41,551 nucleotides of DNA from a bacterium (GCA_029557815.1 JAKQHX010000038.1:1-41551), one strand, 5' to 3'. Positions 25,247 through 34,851 are shown, counted from the stretch's first letter. Numbers and translations: made by a program. Notes: a model not told the origin generated them from the letters alone.

Positions 25247-26719
25247 ATGAACCCACAGCAGAATTCGTCGCCGGACAACAGTGCCGATGCTGCGCCGTCG
25301 CAGCCTCAAGTGTTCGGACCACAACAAACGCAACCGGCTGCCCCGCCCGCCACTCCGGCTCAACCGGAGGCATTCGGCCCTCAGCAGCCTCAGCGGACAG
25401 AAGTACCCGTGCAAACACCTCCGGGACCACAGGTGCAGAGTGCACCGATGAACCCACAACCGGTTTCAACATCGTCGCAGCCTCAAGTGTTCGGTCCACA
25501 ACAGACACAGTCTGCATTCCCTACTCCTGCTTCAACGCCGAACAATGTGGTAAGTGGTGGGCAGCCTCCCATAACGCCCGGATTAATGAGTGCTACGCCT
25601 CAAGCGGGCACCCCGCAGCCACTCGAGGCTACCAAGAAGCGGCGTCCAGGTAAAAAACTTATCGCTATCGTGGCAGCCGTGATGGTTCTGGGGCTCGGGG
25701 GAAGCGCTTTTGCATATGTCGCCATTATGAACAACTCACCAGAAAAGGTTCTGGCTGATGCGCTGGCAAATACCATGACAGACGTGCTCGACAAAAAGCC
25801 ATACCAGCTGGCAAGTACGATGAAGTTTGAGTCAAAAAAAGCTGGAAATCCGTATTCGGTATCGATTGATATTGATGCCAAACAGGTGGGCGAGAACGGA
25901 GAAGTAGGCGCTACCGTCCATCTGGAGGCAGGCGAGCAGATGGACCTGTCAGTTACGGGTAGTATTATCACCGAAGGCACAGACGCCGTCTATATAAAGT
26001 TGGATAACCTACAGAAGACGGTTAACGATGTAGTAGGGATGAGTCCGGATATTGCACCCATGGCAAACAAGGTCAAGCCCCTCATCCAGAAGATCGATGG
26101 CCGGTGGATAAAGATTGACGAAAAAAGTCTGGCCAGCTACGGGTTAGTCGAATCCGAGCAAAAGGTAGATGCCTGTACCGAAGAGGCGAAAAAACTGCGC
26201 ATATCCAAAGCAGACAAGAAGCGGGTCAAAGAAATATTCATAAACAACCAGTTTGCCATTGCCTCCGAAGAGCTGCCCGGTGAAACAGTTGACGGCGACA
26301 AGAGCTTCCACTATAAGCTAGATCTCAACGAAGAAGCTGGCCTCAAGTTTGTAAAGGAATTTGTGGAGCTTGAATCATTCGCAGGGGTCAAAAAAGCCTG
26401 TGATATCAAGCAAGAGAGTATAGACAAGGATCTCAAAAAGTTGCAGGAGCAAAAAGACGAAGAAGTAGCAGAGAAGCCTGTCCTGGAGCTATGGGTGAGT
26501 GAAAAGACACGTTATCCAACCAAGGTGAAAGTTACGTTTGACGACAAAGAGTTTACGATGGAGCAAATAACCACCGTCAAGATAGATGCGCAAAATATCG
26601 CAGTAGACATTCCAAAAGACTTCATGACACTCGAAGAGCTCCAGGCTGAGATAGAAAAAACATTGAGCGCGGCTTCCGGTGCTGGCATGACGCAGGGCTG
26701 GAGTTCCTGGCGTCGATAG
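25247..26719 (+). CDS. Membrane-anchored protein with Pro/Gln-rich repeats and an extracellular domain
   Basis: A 490-residue protein. The first ~125 residues are Pro/Gln/Ala-rich and contain three copies of a FGPQQ(T/P)Q unit (two as SQPQVFGPQQTQ). A basic KKRRPGKK then leads into one span (LIAIVAAVMVLGLGGSAFAYVAIM). The rest, about 340 residues, is a lysine/glutamate-rich domain outside the membrane with a Cys pair that could form a disulfide. Its layout, with a long domain containing FESKKAGNPYSVSIDIDAK and ending IAVDIPKDFMTLEEL, recalls LppX/LolA-like or YhcN-like carriers, but I cannot assign a family. Function unknown. Confidence 0.6.
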   Translation: MNPQQNSSPDNSADAAPSQPQVFGPQQTQPAAPPATPAQPEAFGPQQPQRTEVPVQTPPGPQVQSAPMNPQPVSTSSQPQVFGPQQTQSAFPTPASTPNNVVSGGQPPITPGLMSATPQAGTPQPLEATKKRRPGKKLIAIVAAVMVLGLGGSAFAYVAIMNNSPEKVLADALANTMTDVLDKKPYQLASTMKFESKKAGNPYSVSIDIDAKQVGENGEVGATVHLEAGEQMDLSVTGSIITEGTDAVYIKLDNLQKTVNDVVGMSPDIAPMANKVKPLIQKIDGRWIKIDEKSLASYGLVESEQKVDACTEEAKKLRISKADKKRVKEIFINNQFAIASEELPGETVDGDKSFHYKLDLNEEAGLKFVKEFVELESFAGVKKACDIKQESIDKDLKKLQEQKDEEVAEKPVLELWVSEKTRYPTKVKVTFDDKEFTMEQITTVKIDAQNIAVDIPKDFMTLEELQAEIEKTLSAASGAGMTQGWSSWRR

Positions 26720-26724
26720 GATGA

Positions 26725-26736
26725 CCCCATATGGGG
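26725..26736. repeat. 12-bp palindrome between convergent genes
   Basis: CCCCATATGGGG lies in the 28 bases between the ends of two convergent genes. It could be a small transcription stop or a protein site. There is no T-run. Confidence 0.35.
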
Positions 26737-26747
26737 GAGTGAACTAG

Positions 26748-27758
26748 CTACCGAGCAGTATAGTCAACCGACCCACTCGATGGCAGTACGGCAAACCAGG
26801 TATCGCCACGGTTGAGGCCGACTTGGTTGCCCTGGGCGTCGGTCAGGATGATACGCGTCTTGTAGCTGGACTGTTTCCAGGTAACTGTTTGGACGTTGCC
26901 GTCTTTGAAGACAAGGGCGCTACCGCTGCCGATGGCCTGGATAGTGTTCGATGGCATCGTTATAACGACCAGGTTCTTAACGGTAACTGGTTTATTGGTA
27001 GCCGCATCGATATCAGGCGAGCCGGCAAGATAGCGTGTGTATACGTTCCTGTCTTTTTGGTAGTGAAACTCTGCAAGGTAGTCTGCACCGGAGAAGTTGA
27101 TAGTAACTTTTCCGGCTTCTGGTGATGGGCTAGGGGTGTCTGCGGTGCGTGGGATTTCCTCGAACTGCGCAGTCTTGTGGCCGAGCTTACGTTGTAATTC
27201 TTGTAGGGCTTTCGTAGAGACATACATATTATGCGGGGCTTCGCGGCTACCTACCCGGTGGTAGGGTTCGGGGTATGTAAATTGGCTGAGCGATTTTGCT
27301 CCGCGACTGCTCAGGAGTTCAAGGGCGTCAGCACTACCGCCTACGTGTGTGATAGATGCGTCAAACCCCATCACCCAGTTAACGTATTGCGACCGTACAC
27401 TCCGAATAGGACCCAGCTCTTCAGGCAGGTTTTCCTGGTAGAGTGCAAGATAGCGTGTAATACCGCCTTCTGTTACGGTCTCGAACACTATTCCGGCGGC
27501 ATCAAGCCCGGTTTGTGGCCGGGCGGCGGGATGGTTTTCTATCATGACACCGAGGATAGGACGTTCGGCAATGTCGCTCGCCACCCTTGTGCCTGTCAGT
27601 TGAGAGTAGGCTGGCGTTGGCGGTATTGTCGGCACTTCTCGGTTTTTGAATAAACGCAGCGAAACCACAGTAGCCAGAACGAGTAGTACGATACCGGTCG
27701 CAGCTATGATAAGGCGCTTTTTACGAGACAATAGTCTTTTGAAAGAAAGTTTTTTCAT
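26748..27758 (-). CDS. DUF3048 family (YerB-like) anchored protein
   Basis: A 336-residue protein with a basic start and one span near residues 13-32, the rest outside the cell. It follows the DUF3048 pattern: PILGVMIENHPAARPQTGL, EGGITRYLALY, GPIRSVRSQYVNW and ASITHVGGSADAL. The C-terminal part includes FSGADYLAEFHY and ends with a beta-rich subdomain. The biochemical role of DUF3048 is not established; the location suggests the cell envelope. The ATG at 27758 is chosen because TACAAT lies 7 bases upstream. An upstream extension of 29 residues is rejected. Confidence 0.85.
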   Translation of the reverse strand: MKKLSFKRLLSRKKRLIIAATGIVLLVLATVVSLRLFKNREVPTIPPTPAYSQLTGTRVASDIAERPILGVMIENHPAARPQTGLDAAGIVFETVTEGGITRYLALYQENLPEELGPIRSVRSQYVNWVMGFDASITHVGGSADALELLSSRGAKSLSQFTYPEPYHRVGSREAPHNMYVSTKALQELQRKLGHKTAQFEEIPRTADTPSPSPEAGKVTINFSGADYLAEFHYQKDRNVYTRYLAGSPDIDAATNKPVTVKNLVVITMPSNTIQAIGSGSALVFKDGNVQTVTWKQSSYKTRIILTDAQGNQVGLNRGDTWFAVLPSSGSVDYTAR

Positions 27759-27765
27759 ACCATCA

Positions 27766-27771
27766 ATTGTA
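27766..27771 (-). promoter_or_regulatory. -10 box of the DUF3048 gene, leaderless type
   Basis: TACAAT on the minus strand, 7 bases before the ATG at 27758. No -35 box of quality is seen. Confidence 0.58.
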
Positions 27772-27896
27772 TGAAACATTGCCATAGCGCGCCAGTACGA
27801 GCCTGAGCCGCTCCAGCGAATCCACGTACAAAATGATACTTGCATCCCGCTTGTGTTTTTGCAAAGATGTAAGCAACTTTAAAAATAGGTACCCCA

Positions 27897-29780
27897 ATGC
27901 CAACCACAAAGAAAACATCAAACAGAAAAACAAACAACACAAAAGCAACCAGTAAGAAAGCCGGCAGGCTCGGCACATTGCTCGGTAACAGGTTCTTGGT
28001 GTTTGCACTGGTCTTCGTAGCGGTCGGTGCATTTGTGACATACAAATACTCGATGGCGGCAACCCCGCCACCCGTGGGTGACGTGAAGGGAGTCGGGGCA
28101 TTGGTGTGGTCGGACGAGTTCAACGGGTCCAGTCTCAATTTAACCAAGTGGCAACCTAACTGGCACGGCGGGAGTGATACGGCGGTCACGGAACCAATTA
28201 ACACTGGTGAAGAGAGTTGTTACGATCCGAAACAAGTTTCGGTTAGCAACGGTACCGTCAAACTTACCGCAGAAGCAAAGACATTCTCTGGCTGCAATAC
28301 ACGCAATGGCCGCGCAAGCTACGTCTCTGGTATTATCATGTCCAAGAAAGAAGACTTTAGATACGGCTACTATGAAGCCAGGGTTTTTATACCTGGAGAC
28401 GGTCGGTATGGGTATAACTTCCCTGCATTCTGGACAAACGGCCAACACTCCCGGGGCTGGGCTCAGGACGGTGAGATAGATATCTTTGAAATCCTAGGTG
28501 GCGGTTCAAAAGGTGAACTTGATTGGCACTATCACTATGGCATTGAGCCAAATAACCGTAATATCAGCACCACCGATCCGCAAATGACCCGCCATGATGG
28601 CTGGCATACGTTTGGGCTCAAGCGGGAGGCCGGCAAACAGACATTCTACTATGATGGCAAAGAAGTGGGTAGCAACTCAAGTAATCTGACAAGCTCACCG
28701 CACTATGTAATCTTCAACAACGGCATCTCTTCAGAACACGGTGGTACAAAGAAGGTGCCAGCAACGATGGAAGTTGATTACTTCCGCTTCTGGGAACTTG
28801 GCAGTGGATCAGGCGATGGCGGAACCGGGGACACTGGCGGAGGTACGGTCAACGCGCCGCCAACAGTATCGCTAGCAAGCTTAAACAGCACCTATACGGC
28901 ACCTGCGAATGTTACCTTGAGTGCTACCGCGAGTGATGCTGACGGGATAGCCAAGGTTGAGTTTTATCGGGGTAGCACCAAGCTGGGCGAAGACACTACG
29001 GCTCCTTATAGCTTCGCGTGGAACAATATACCTGCAGGTACCTATAACGTGACGGCGCGGGCGATTGACAAGAAAGGCTTGTCAACTACGAGCAGTGATC
29101 GGACCTTTACGGTAAGCCAACCTGGCGCGCCAGTGCCAGAGCCGGATACTCCAAGCCAGTCAAATGGCTCACCTGTCGTATCATTCGGTACACTTAGCCA
29201 GACCTATACGGCTCCGGCGACGGTAAATGTTACGGTAAGTGCAACCGACAGTGATGGAGTGAACAGGGTTTCATTCTACGACCAGAATGACCAATGGCTT
29301 GGTACTGATTCGACCGCGCCTTATACCGCAACGATGCGGGAGCTGGGTGAAGGTACCTATTCGGTCTATGTGCGGGCAACTGATGAACGGGGAAACACAA
29401 CCACGAGTCCAAAGAAATCATTCAAGGTAGCAAAGGGCACGAGTACGGGCGGAACGGGTGAGAGCGACAAACAAGCTCCCAGTGTCCCGACTGGCTTGTC
29501 CCGATCCCTCAATATCGAGTGGATGCGCTATATCCTTAGGCTAAACTGGAAAGAGTCTTCTGATAATATTGCCGTAAAAGACTACATAGTTGATATATCT
29601 TCCGTAAAAGGAAACGAACGGTTTGTCACGACTTCACTGGGTTACGGATATGCAAATATGCAACAGGGTGTGAAGTACAATATTTCGGTTCGGGCTCGCG
29701 ATGCCGCTGGGAATATCTCCGGTGCTGCTACATCCACAGCAACCGCACAGTGTACCTGGATATTCTGTAGCTTGCAGTAA
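27897..29780 (+). CDS. Membrane-anchored GH16 glycoside hydrolase with Ig-like and FN3-like domains
   Basis: A 627-residue surface enzyme. A basic Lys/Thr-rich N-terminus of ~30 residues precedes a single span (FLVFALVFVAVGAFVTYKYSM). The GH16 domain (about residues 65-300) has the catalytic motif EIDIFE at 193-198, with E193 the likely nucleophile and E198 the acid/base. GH16 enzymes cut beta-glucans or galactans; the substrate is not readable here. A Gly/Asp linker follows. Then come two Ig-like repeats (each with FTV or ATASD-type strands and a DTTAPYSFAW/DSTAPYTATM motif) and a fibronectin-III-like domain (SVPTGLSRS ... SVRARDAAGN). No sortase signal is seen. It precedes the tail-fibre-like genes. 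Confidence 0.9.
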   Translation: MPTTKKTSNRKTNNTKATSKKAGRLGTLLGNRFLVFALVFVAVGAFVTYKYSMAATPPPVGDVKGVGALVWSDEFNGSSLNLTKWQPNWHGGSDTAVTEPINTGEESCYDPKQVSVSNGTVKLTAEAKTFSGCNTRNGRASYVSGIIMSKKEDFRYGYYEARVFIPGDGRYGYNFPAFWTNGQHSRGWAQDGEIDIFEILGGGSKGELDWHYHYGIEPNNRNISTTDPQMTRHDGWHTFGLKREAGKQTFYYDGKEVGSNSSNLTSSPHYVIFNNGISSEHGGTKKVPATMEVDYFRFWELGSGSGDGGTGDTGGGTVNAPPTVSLASLNSTYTAPANVTLSATASDADGIAKVEFYRGSTKLGEDTTAPYSFAWNNIPAGTYNVTARAIDKKGLSTTSSDRTFTVSQPGAPVPEPDTPSQSNGSPVVSFGTLSQTYTAPATVNVTVSATDSDGVNRVSFYDQNDQWLGTDSTAPYTATMRELGEGTYSVYVRATDERGNTTTSPKKSFKVAKGTSTGGTGESDKQAPSVPTGLSRSLNIEWMRYILRLNWKESSDNIAVKDYIVDISSVKGNERFVTTSLGYGYANMQQGVKYNISVRARDAAGNISGAATSTATAQCTWIFCSLQ

Positions 29781-29847
29781 CAGTAGTGGTGGCTAAGGGT
29801 GTGGGCTATTGTTCGTCGTGTGAGGGTATGGCTGCCCCAGCGCTCGA

Positions 29848-29876
29848 TTGCAAGTTGGTCTGTAATTAGTTATGCT
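29848..29876 (+). promoter_or_regulatory. Promoter of the tail-fibre-like gene cluster
   Basis: TTGCAA (29848-29853), a 17-base spacer and TATGCT (29871-29876), about 48 bases before the ATG at 29925. It lies in the 144-base gap after the GH16 gene and would start a transcript for the cluster. Confidence 0.6.
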
Positions 29877-29924
29877 TGATATGAATATACGCGGGGTAAT
29901 GTGGAGTAGAAACAAAGGCTAAAC

Positions 29925-30257
29925 ATGGCATATACACCCAAAGTGCTCTATCCATCAAACACGCCGGCGACAGGCGGAGGTGTGCTATATACCGTACCGA
30001 CTGCAACCTCTGCTATCGTCAAAAATATTGTGATGACTAATGTAACGTCAAGCGAGGCCAAGATCACGCTCTCGGTGGTGCCTAGTGGCGGTTCTCCGAG
30101 TACGAGTAATCGGATACTATCCGAATTTGCGGTGCCACCCAATGGTATCTCCACGTTAGATATGAGCCTGGTCATGTCTGCTGGCAGCTTTCTGCACGGT
30201 GCAAACCAAACAAGCGGAGCAATCGTTGTGGCTATATCTGGAGTAGAGGTAGCGTAG
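29925..30257 (+). CDS. Phage tail/fibre-like small beta protein
   Basis: A 110-residue, Ser/Thr/Val-rich protein, entirely beta-prone and with no signal peptide. It resembles the short beta-sandwich proteins found beside phage tail fibres: a segment VLYTVPTATSAIVKNIVMTN followed by regularly spaced strands. AAAGG precedes the ATG. It opens a run of six co-directional genes with gaps of only 3-74 bases. Specific function unknown; a structural adaptor or virion-like part is an inference. Confidence 0.6.
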   Translation: MAYTPKVLYPSNTPATGGGVLYTVPTATSAIVKNIVMTNVTSSEAKITLSVVPSGGSPSTSNRILSEFAVPPNGISTLDMSLVMSAGSFLHGANQTSGAIVVAISGVEVA

Positions 30258-30262
30258 GGTCT

Positions 30263-30754
30263 ATGTCGATCTCATCAAGCCTTAATTCAGTTGATCCCCG
30301 TCCACGCGCAGCTAGGGTGCGGGCTTATTCAAGCGGCTTGACTATCTCGACTATCAACTACACCCAGGGGGATACGCTTGGCACACAGCTAACTTTTAGT
30401 GGAGTTACGCGTTACAGTGGTGCGGGTGGGACGATTGCAAGTGCTTCGTTGGTAGACAAGTCCAACAGTATAGGGGCGGTTGATTTACATCTTTTTTCTC
30501 AGCCTGCGACACCTACGCTTGATAATTCCCAGGCAGGGTTTGCGGATGCGGATATGGATCACTACGTTGGTACAATCTCTTTTCCTGCACCAATTCAATT
30601 TACGAATAGCCAGGCGGTTTCTTTGCCGGCCGTTGGACTGACGTTCATTGCTGATTCACAGAACCTCTATGGATACCTGGTCACGCTTACCAATCATACC
30701 TATTTCAATAGCGTGGACGATATTCTGATAAGTTTGGTTGTGTACCAGTATTAG
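30263..30754 (+). CDS. Hypothetical beta-rich protein of the tail-fibre-like cluster
   Basis: A 163-residue protein, rich in Ser, Thr and Gly, with no signal peptide, membrane segment or cysteine. Beta strands alternate with short polar loops (ISTINYTQGDTLGTQLTFSG). It starts 5 bases after the previous stop and ends 3 bases before the next start, so it is tightly coupled in the cluster. I do not recognise the family; context suggests a virion- or fibre-like part. Confidence 0.55.
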   Translation: MSISSSLNSVDPRPRAARVRAYSSGLTISTINYTQGDTLGTQLTFSGVTRYSGAGGTIASASLVDKSNSIGAVDLHLFSQPATPTLDNSQAGFADADMDHYVGTISFPAPIQFTNSQAVSLPAVGLTFIADSQNLYGYLVTLTNHTYFNSVDDILISLVVYQY

Positions 30755-30757
30755 CTC

Positions 30758-31996
30758 ATGGCAGGCATTAATTTTCCATCGCTACCAATACGAGGCGCAG
30801 ATGATTACTCGCGCTTCTTGTCTCGCGGGTTGCTATTAGCGTACCTGATGCATGAAGGGACTGGCGACACGGTCAAAAACTACGGTAGCTGGGGGGCGGC
30901 CGCAAACCTGACCCCTGCGAACGTATCATGGACCAGACGTGGAAGCGGTTTGTATGGGCTTCACTTCAATAATAATTTGGCTGTCGTCAGCAATACCACG
31001 CTTAGTAAACAGATACCCGAGGAGTGGAGCTATGCAGTTTGGGTACAGAGCGATATCGCTCAGAGCGGAGTGCGTGACATCTTTTCATTCCATGATTCCG
31101 GCCTACCACAAGTACGTGCCCATACAGACGTCGTGGGCGTATGGAGCTGGCAGAAGCGAAGCATAGCTGATACATACACTGTTTTGCCGCCCGAGGATTA
31201 TCCTGATGATGGCGTACGCTTGATAGTGAGCGTCTTTAACGGCATTGGCATACCGCCTGTTCAGCTCAGAACCGAACGTAACCTGGGCGGGCTGCCACGA
31301 AAGCCTGATAATTACCAGACTTTTAACAGCGGGCAGGGACTACAGAGTAATATTGCGAGTAGTATTTTTCTGGGTAATAACGAAGGCTTGACAGCTCCAT
31401 GGAAGGGTACGATCGGGCCATTTTATTTCTGGGATCGGGCGTTGTCCGAAGAAGAAGTCTGGGCATTGAAACAAGACCCTTACGCACCTTTCCGCCGCGA
31501 TACAGCACAAATACTCGTTCCTGCGGCGCTGATTTCGCAGATGAGTACCCAGTTCCACCCGACTGATGATCCGGGCTCGGGGATTACCCTCAGTAGTGAC
31601 AATGACTTATTTATCTTTATCAAAGACGACTTCCAGTACTTGAACGCTCCGGCAGATGTGATGGTGGCCCAGGATACTCCCGTGCTAAATCTGTTCGCCA
31701 CCGAAACCTACACATACCTTGCGACCCCGACAGACGAAGCATCTTCTCTCACGATTGCAAATCCGGTCATAGAAATCAACGAGGGTTATACCTACCTGGC
31801 AGCCCCGACTGATGAGGCGTCTTCTCAATATGTGGCCATACCGGTCATAGAAGTCAGTGAAGGCTATACATACGTAGCTTCACCTGCAGATCAAGTAGTG
31901 TTTTATGATGCTCAAGTGCCGGTTGGTATTTCTATAGACGACGAGTACACATATCCCGATGTGCCAACAGAATCAACGGGACATACGTTAACCTAA
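30758..31996 (+). CDS. LamG/concanavalin-like protein with C-terminal repeats
   Basis: A 412-residue protein. Residues ~20-245 look like a concanavalin A-like (LamG) binding domain: LLAYLMHEGTGDTVKNYGS, EEWSYAVWVQSD, GTIGPFYFWDRALSEEEV. The last of these is the usual LamG closing strand seen in phage fibre and adhesin proteins. After it, from about residue 315, there are three to four repeats of ~26 residues (motif EGYTYLAAPTDEASS with PVIE). No signal peptide is visible. A role in binding glycans is inferred from the domain. It has no detectable enzyme motif. Confidence 0.65.
   Translation: MAGINFPSLPIRGADDYSRFLSRGLLLAYLMHEGTGDTVKNYGSWGAAANLTPANVSWTRRGSGLYGLHFNNNLAVVSNTTLSKQIPEEWSYAVWVQSDIAQSGVRDIFSFHDSGLPQVRAHTDVVGVWSWQKRSIADTYTVLPPEDYPDDGVRLIVSVFNGIGIPPVQLRTERNLGGLPRKPDNYQTFNSGQGLQSNIASSIFLGNNEGLTAPWKGTIGPFYFWDRALSEEEVWALKQDPYAPFRRDTAQILVPAALISQMSTQFHPTDDPGSGITLSSDNDLFIFIKDDFQYLNAPADVMVAQDTPVLNLFATETYTYLATPTDEASSLTIANPVIEINEGYTYLAAPTDEASSQYVAIPVIEVSEGYTYVASPADQVVFYDAQVPVGISIDDEYTYPDVPTESTGHTLT
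31705..31980 (+). repeat. Tandem 26-codon repeats at the 3' end of the LamG-like gene
   Basis: The protein motif (E)xYTYLAxPTDEASSxxxAxPVIExx recurs at a spacing of 26 residues. The first two copies are close at the protein level and the later ones are degenerate (YTYVASPADQ, YTYPDVPTE). The DNA copies have diverged, so the array is not recent. Confidence 0.65.
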
Positions 31997-32051
31997 CGAG
32001 TAGCCATGTACCAAGCGCAAGCATTTTTGTATACTAAAGTAAGTAAATCCT

Positions 32052-33455
32052 ATGTTTAGAGAAAAGATCAATATCGGTTCTGGCCTTGACAAAATCGAGG
32101 GTATCATTACGCTTGAGCTGAACAATGCAAAGACCGGCAAACTGGAGCAGAAGATAACCTCCAAAAACTTCATTGCGCCGCCAGCTCTCAGGCGTCATCA
32201 GTGGGCTCAGCGTAACTACTTCAAAAATGGTATATACACGTTACAAAACGACAGGGATGGCGACTACCAGCCAGCCAGCATGTTTGACACGCTATACTTG
32301 AGCAGCAGTACCCAGGCGGAAGATCCTGGGAATGAATACATCGTACCTGGGCAAATTATAGGTTACGCAACCAAGTCGACTTACTCCGGAACGAGTATAT
32401 ATCGTGGATCGCCGAATGGCACGGCATCCGAGGGAACAACAACGTATACAAAATGGGTATTTAACTGGCCTGCGATTGCGGCGAACGGCACGATCGGTTC
32501 GGTAGGATGGATGGGTGGACTCGCCCACGATTCGTATACGGCGCTCTCTCCCCTGAACGGAACTGCTACCGTTGCTGATACGTGGAATACCCCTGGTACC
32601 TGGGGTTACTTTGCGCAGGCAGGTACGAACCAGGCTTTTGGAGTGGGGGCGGGCAGCACAGGTGCAGCCGACGCAGGGACGACTATCAGTGTGCTCAACA
32701 ACGAGTATGCACTTGCCTCAACCTTTGTAGTGAGTGGTAACTTTACCCATGTAAGGGGCTTGGCGTGGGATGGTGCAAACTCCCGACTCTGGGTGATTGG
32801 CCGAAACAATACGAATTACTTTATTGCCGCCTATAACGCGAGCGGCACTAACACCGTTACCCCTGTTGCTATTGCCTCCAGGGACTACAGAACGCTTGCT
32901 TTTGACGGGACTAACTTGTGGAGTGCGGTCCAGAGTGGCAATACCGTTACGATGTACCGGATAAACCCTAGTGATGGTAACGATGTGAGTAACTTTAGCT
33001 ATACGCTCTCGCCAGCCGCTAACACGGCCGACCTGCATGCCGGGTTATGTTGGCACCCAGACCGACAGCAATTATGGGTACGTATAAATACTAGGCGTGT
33101 TACATCTAATTCCGCGAACTGGCATTTTCCAAACGGAAGGCTGATTGGGTTTGATACTGCGGGTAACGTGACAACAGGAGCGGTTGGTCTTGAGGCCTGG
33201 CTGCCGGCCTATACAGGAACCCGCGTCGTGCGCGTGGGCCCACAGTATTACCTGACGGATTTCGACTATTATGACAGAGATCATTTTTCGCTTCCGAGCG
33301 CTTCCACATATGCTAGTAGTACCAACGTTGTGACTTTGCTGCACCCCGATAGCCTGGGCTCACGTTCTTTGCTGCCGAGTACTATAACCAAGACTGACCA
33401 GCAGACCCTGACGGTGACGTATCAAATTAACTATCCTTATCCGGGGTCATACTAA
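32052..33455 (+). CDS. Beta-propeller-like surface protein, copy 1 of a tandem pair
   Basis: A 467-residue protein with no signal peptide. The N-terminus (GIITLELNNAKTGKLEQKI) resembles virion-type proteins. From about residue 215 there are blade-like repeats: VRGLAWDGANSRLWVIGR, LAFDGTNLWSA, LCWHPDRQQLWVR. These have the Trp/Asp spacing of beta-propellers. The next gene is a clear paralogue over the whole length. A TATACT at 32030-32035 gives a short leader of roughly 10 bases. Ligand unknown. Confidence 0.6.
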   Translation: MFREKINIGSGLDKIEGIITLELNNAKTGKLEQKITSKNFIAPPALRRHQWAQRNYFKNGIYTLQNDRDGDYQPASMFDTLYLSSSTQAEDPGNEYIVPGQIIGYATKSTYSGTSIYRGSPNGTASEGTTTYTKWVFNWPAIAANGTIGSVGWMGGLAHDSYTALSPLNGTATVADTWNTPGTWGYFAQAGTNQAFGVGAGSTGAADAGTTISVLNNEYALASTFVVSGNFTHVRGLAWDGANSRLWVIGRNNTNYFIAAYNASGTNTVTPVAIASRDYRTLAFDGTNLWSAVQSGNTVTMYRINPSDGNDVSNFSYTLSPAANTADLHAGLCWHPDRQQLWVRINTRRVTSNSANWHFPNGRLIGFDTAGNVTTGAVGLEAWLPAYTGTRVVRVGPQYYLTDFDYYDRDHFSLPSASTYASSTNVVTLLHPDSLGSRSLLPSTITKTDQQTLTVTYQINYPYPGSY

Positions 33456-33456
33456 T

Positions 33457-34851
33457 ATGAGAGACGATAACAGGACCTTGCCACTTCACCATGAAGGTAC
33501 GCTTACCCTGCAGCTTCATAATGCACGTACGGGCAAATTAGAATACCAGGAGACTATCAAAAACTTTGCCAGCAAAGCGACATATAGGCGTATGGAGTGG
33601 GAGATAAGAGGCGCATACCACAACGGATTGGTTAGTATCGCTGCGTCGGTGAATGATAAAGCGCCAAAAAGTCCCTTTGGTGCAATTGTGCTTACCGACT
33701 CGACACTACCGGAGGACGCAAGTAACGAGTGGATGATGCCTGGCAAAACTATCGGCTGGGCAAACGGAACGGCTTACGCCGGTATTGACACGCTGCGCGG
33801 CACGCCAAGCATAACCGAACTGGACGCTCAGGAAACGTACACAAAGTGGGTGTATACGTGGCCGGATATTGCCGCCAATGGCACTATTGGCTCGGTGGGC
33901 TTTTGTAACGCCTATGATCCAACGGTTATACCAAACGGGCCGCGATCGATGTTTCCCCTCACGGGAACTATCGAGCAGAAGTGGGCCACTACAGTTGAGT
34001 GGTATTACTTTGCTCGGGCCAGCAGCAGCTTGTCTTTTGCACATGATGGAGGGACTGGTCTCTCGGTTGTTAGATTAGACGGGGACTATGCTCCCACGCT
34101 TGCTTCGTTCAGTGTTTTCCCGTACTTCACTCGAATACGCGGACTGGCATGGGATTCCGCCGGACAGTTTTTGTGGGTAATCGGGGAGTCAAATGCCAAC
34201 AAAGTAATTGCCAAGTTTGACTCTGACGGCGTATTACAGGAAGGCCCCTACAACACGACCAACCGCGATCATCGTTACCTAGCGTTTGACGGAACGAACC
34301 TGTGGAGTACAACGCAGGCTGGCGGCACTATGACCGCTTGGTGCATAAATCCATCCAACGGTAATGATATCAACAATTTTGCCTATGACTTGTATGTGGG
34401 CCAGAGTGGCCAATATGTATGTGGTCTATGTTGGGAACCAACTTATCAACGTCTTTGGGTCCGCACGACAATGTCGGCATACGATGGGTACAACTCAAGC
34501 CAGAGTTTCTACTACTTGTACAACAGAGCCACCTTGTTGAGCTTTAATACGTCAGGCGAAGAGCAAACCCCAGAAGTAAGCTTGTGGGGGTATAACCTTG
34601 AAAATGCAAGCCACGTATATTTGTCGGCCCAAGATACAAATGATAGCGCTCGATACCATGATTTTGATGTTATCGATGCCTACCAGTTTGCATTGCCGGC
34701 TTATAGTACTGCCCTGGGCGCCTCCCCATATCGTTTTGTGGTGCGGTTTCGGCCGGATGGCATGGCTACACGTGCCCGGCTGAGTACTCCGGTTACCAAA
34801 AATAACACCCAGACGCTCAAAGTCGTGTACCAAGTCGACTATTCCGTCTAA
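33457..34851 (+). CDS. Beta-propeller-like surface protein, copy 2 of a tandem pair
   Basis: A 464-residue paralogue of the preceding gene, one base after its stop. Shared landmarks are GTLTLQLHNARTGKLEYQE, ETYTKWVYTWPDIAANGTIGSVG, IRGLAWDSAGQFLWVIGE, LAFDGTNLWST and LCWEPTYQRLWVR, each with a counterpart in copy 1. The tips (loops and C-terminal part) differ most, as expected if the pair binds different targets. No signal peptide or anchor. Confidence 0.6.
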   Translation: MRDDNRTLPLHHEGTLTLQLHNARTGKLEYQETIKNFASKATYRRMEWEIRGAYHNGLVSIAASVNDKAPKSPFGAIVLTDSTLPEDASNEWMMPGKTIGWANGTAYAGIDTLRGTPSITELDAQETYTKWVYTWPDIAANGTIGSVGFCNAYDPTVIPNGPRSMFPLTGTIEQKWATTVEWYYFARASSSLSFAHDGGTGLSVVRLDGDYAPTLASFSVFPYFTRIRGLAWDSAGQFLWVIGESNANKVIAKFDSDGVLQEGPYNTTNRDHRYLAFDGTNLWSTTQAGGTMTAWCINPSNGNDINNFAYDLYVGQSGQYVCGLCWEPTYQRLWVRTTMSAYDGYNSSQSFYYLYNRATLLSFNTSGEEQTPEVSLWGYNLENASHVYLSAQDTNDSARYHDFDVIDAYQFALPAYSTALGASPYRFVVRFRPDGMATRARLSTPVTKNNTQTLKVVYQVDYSV

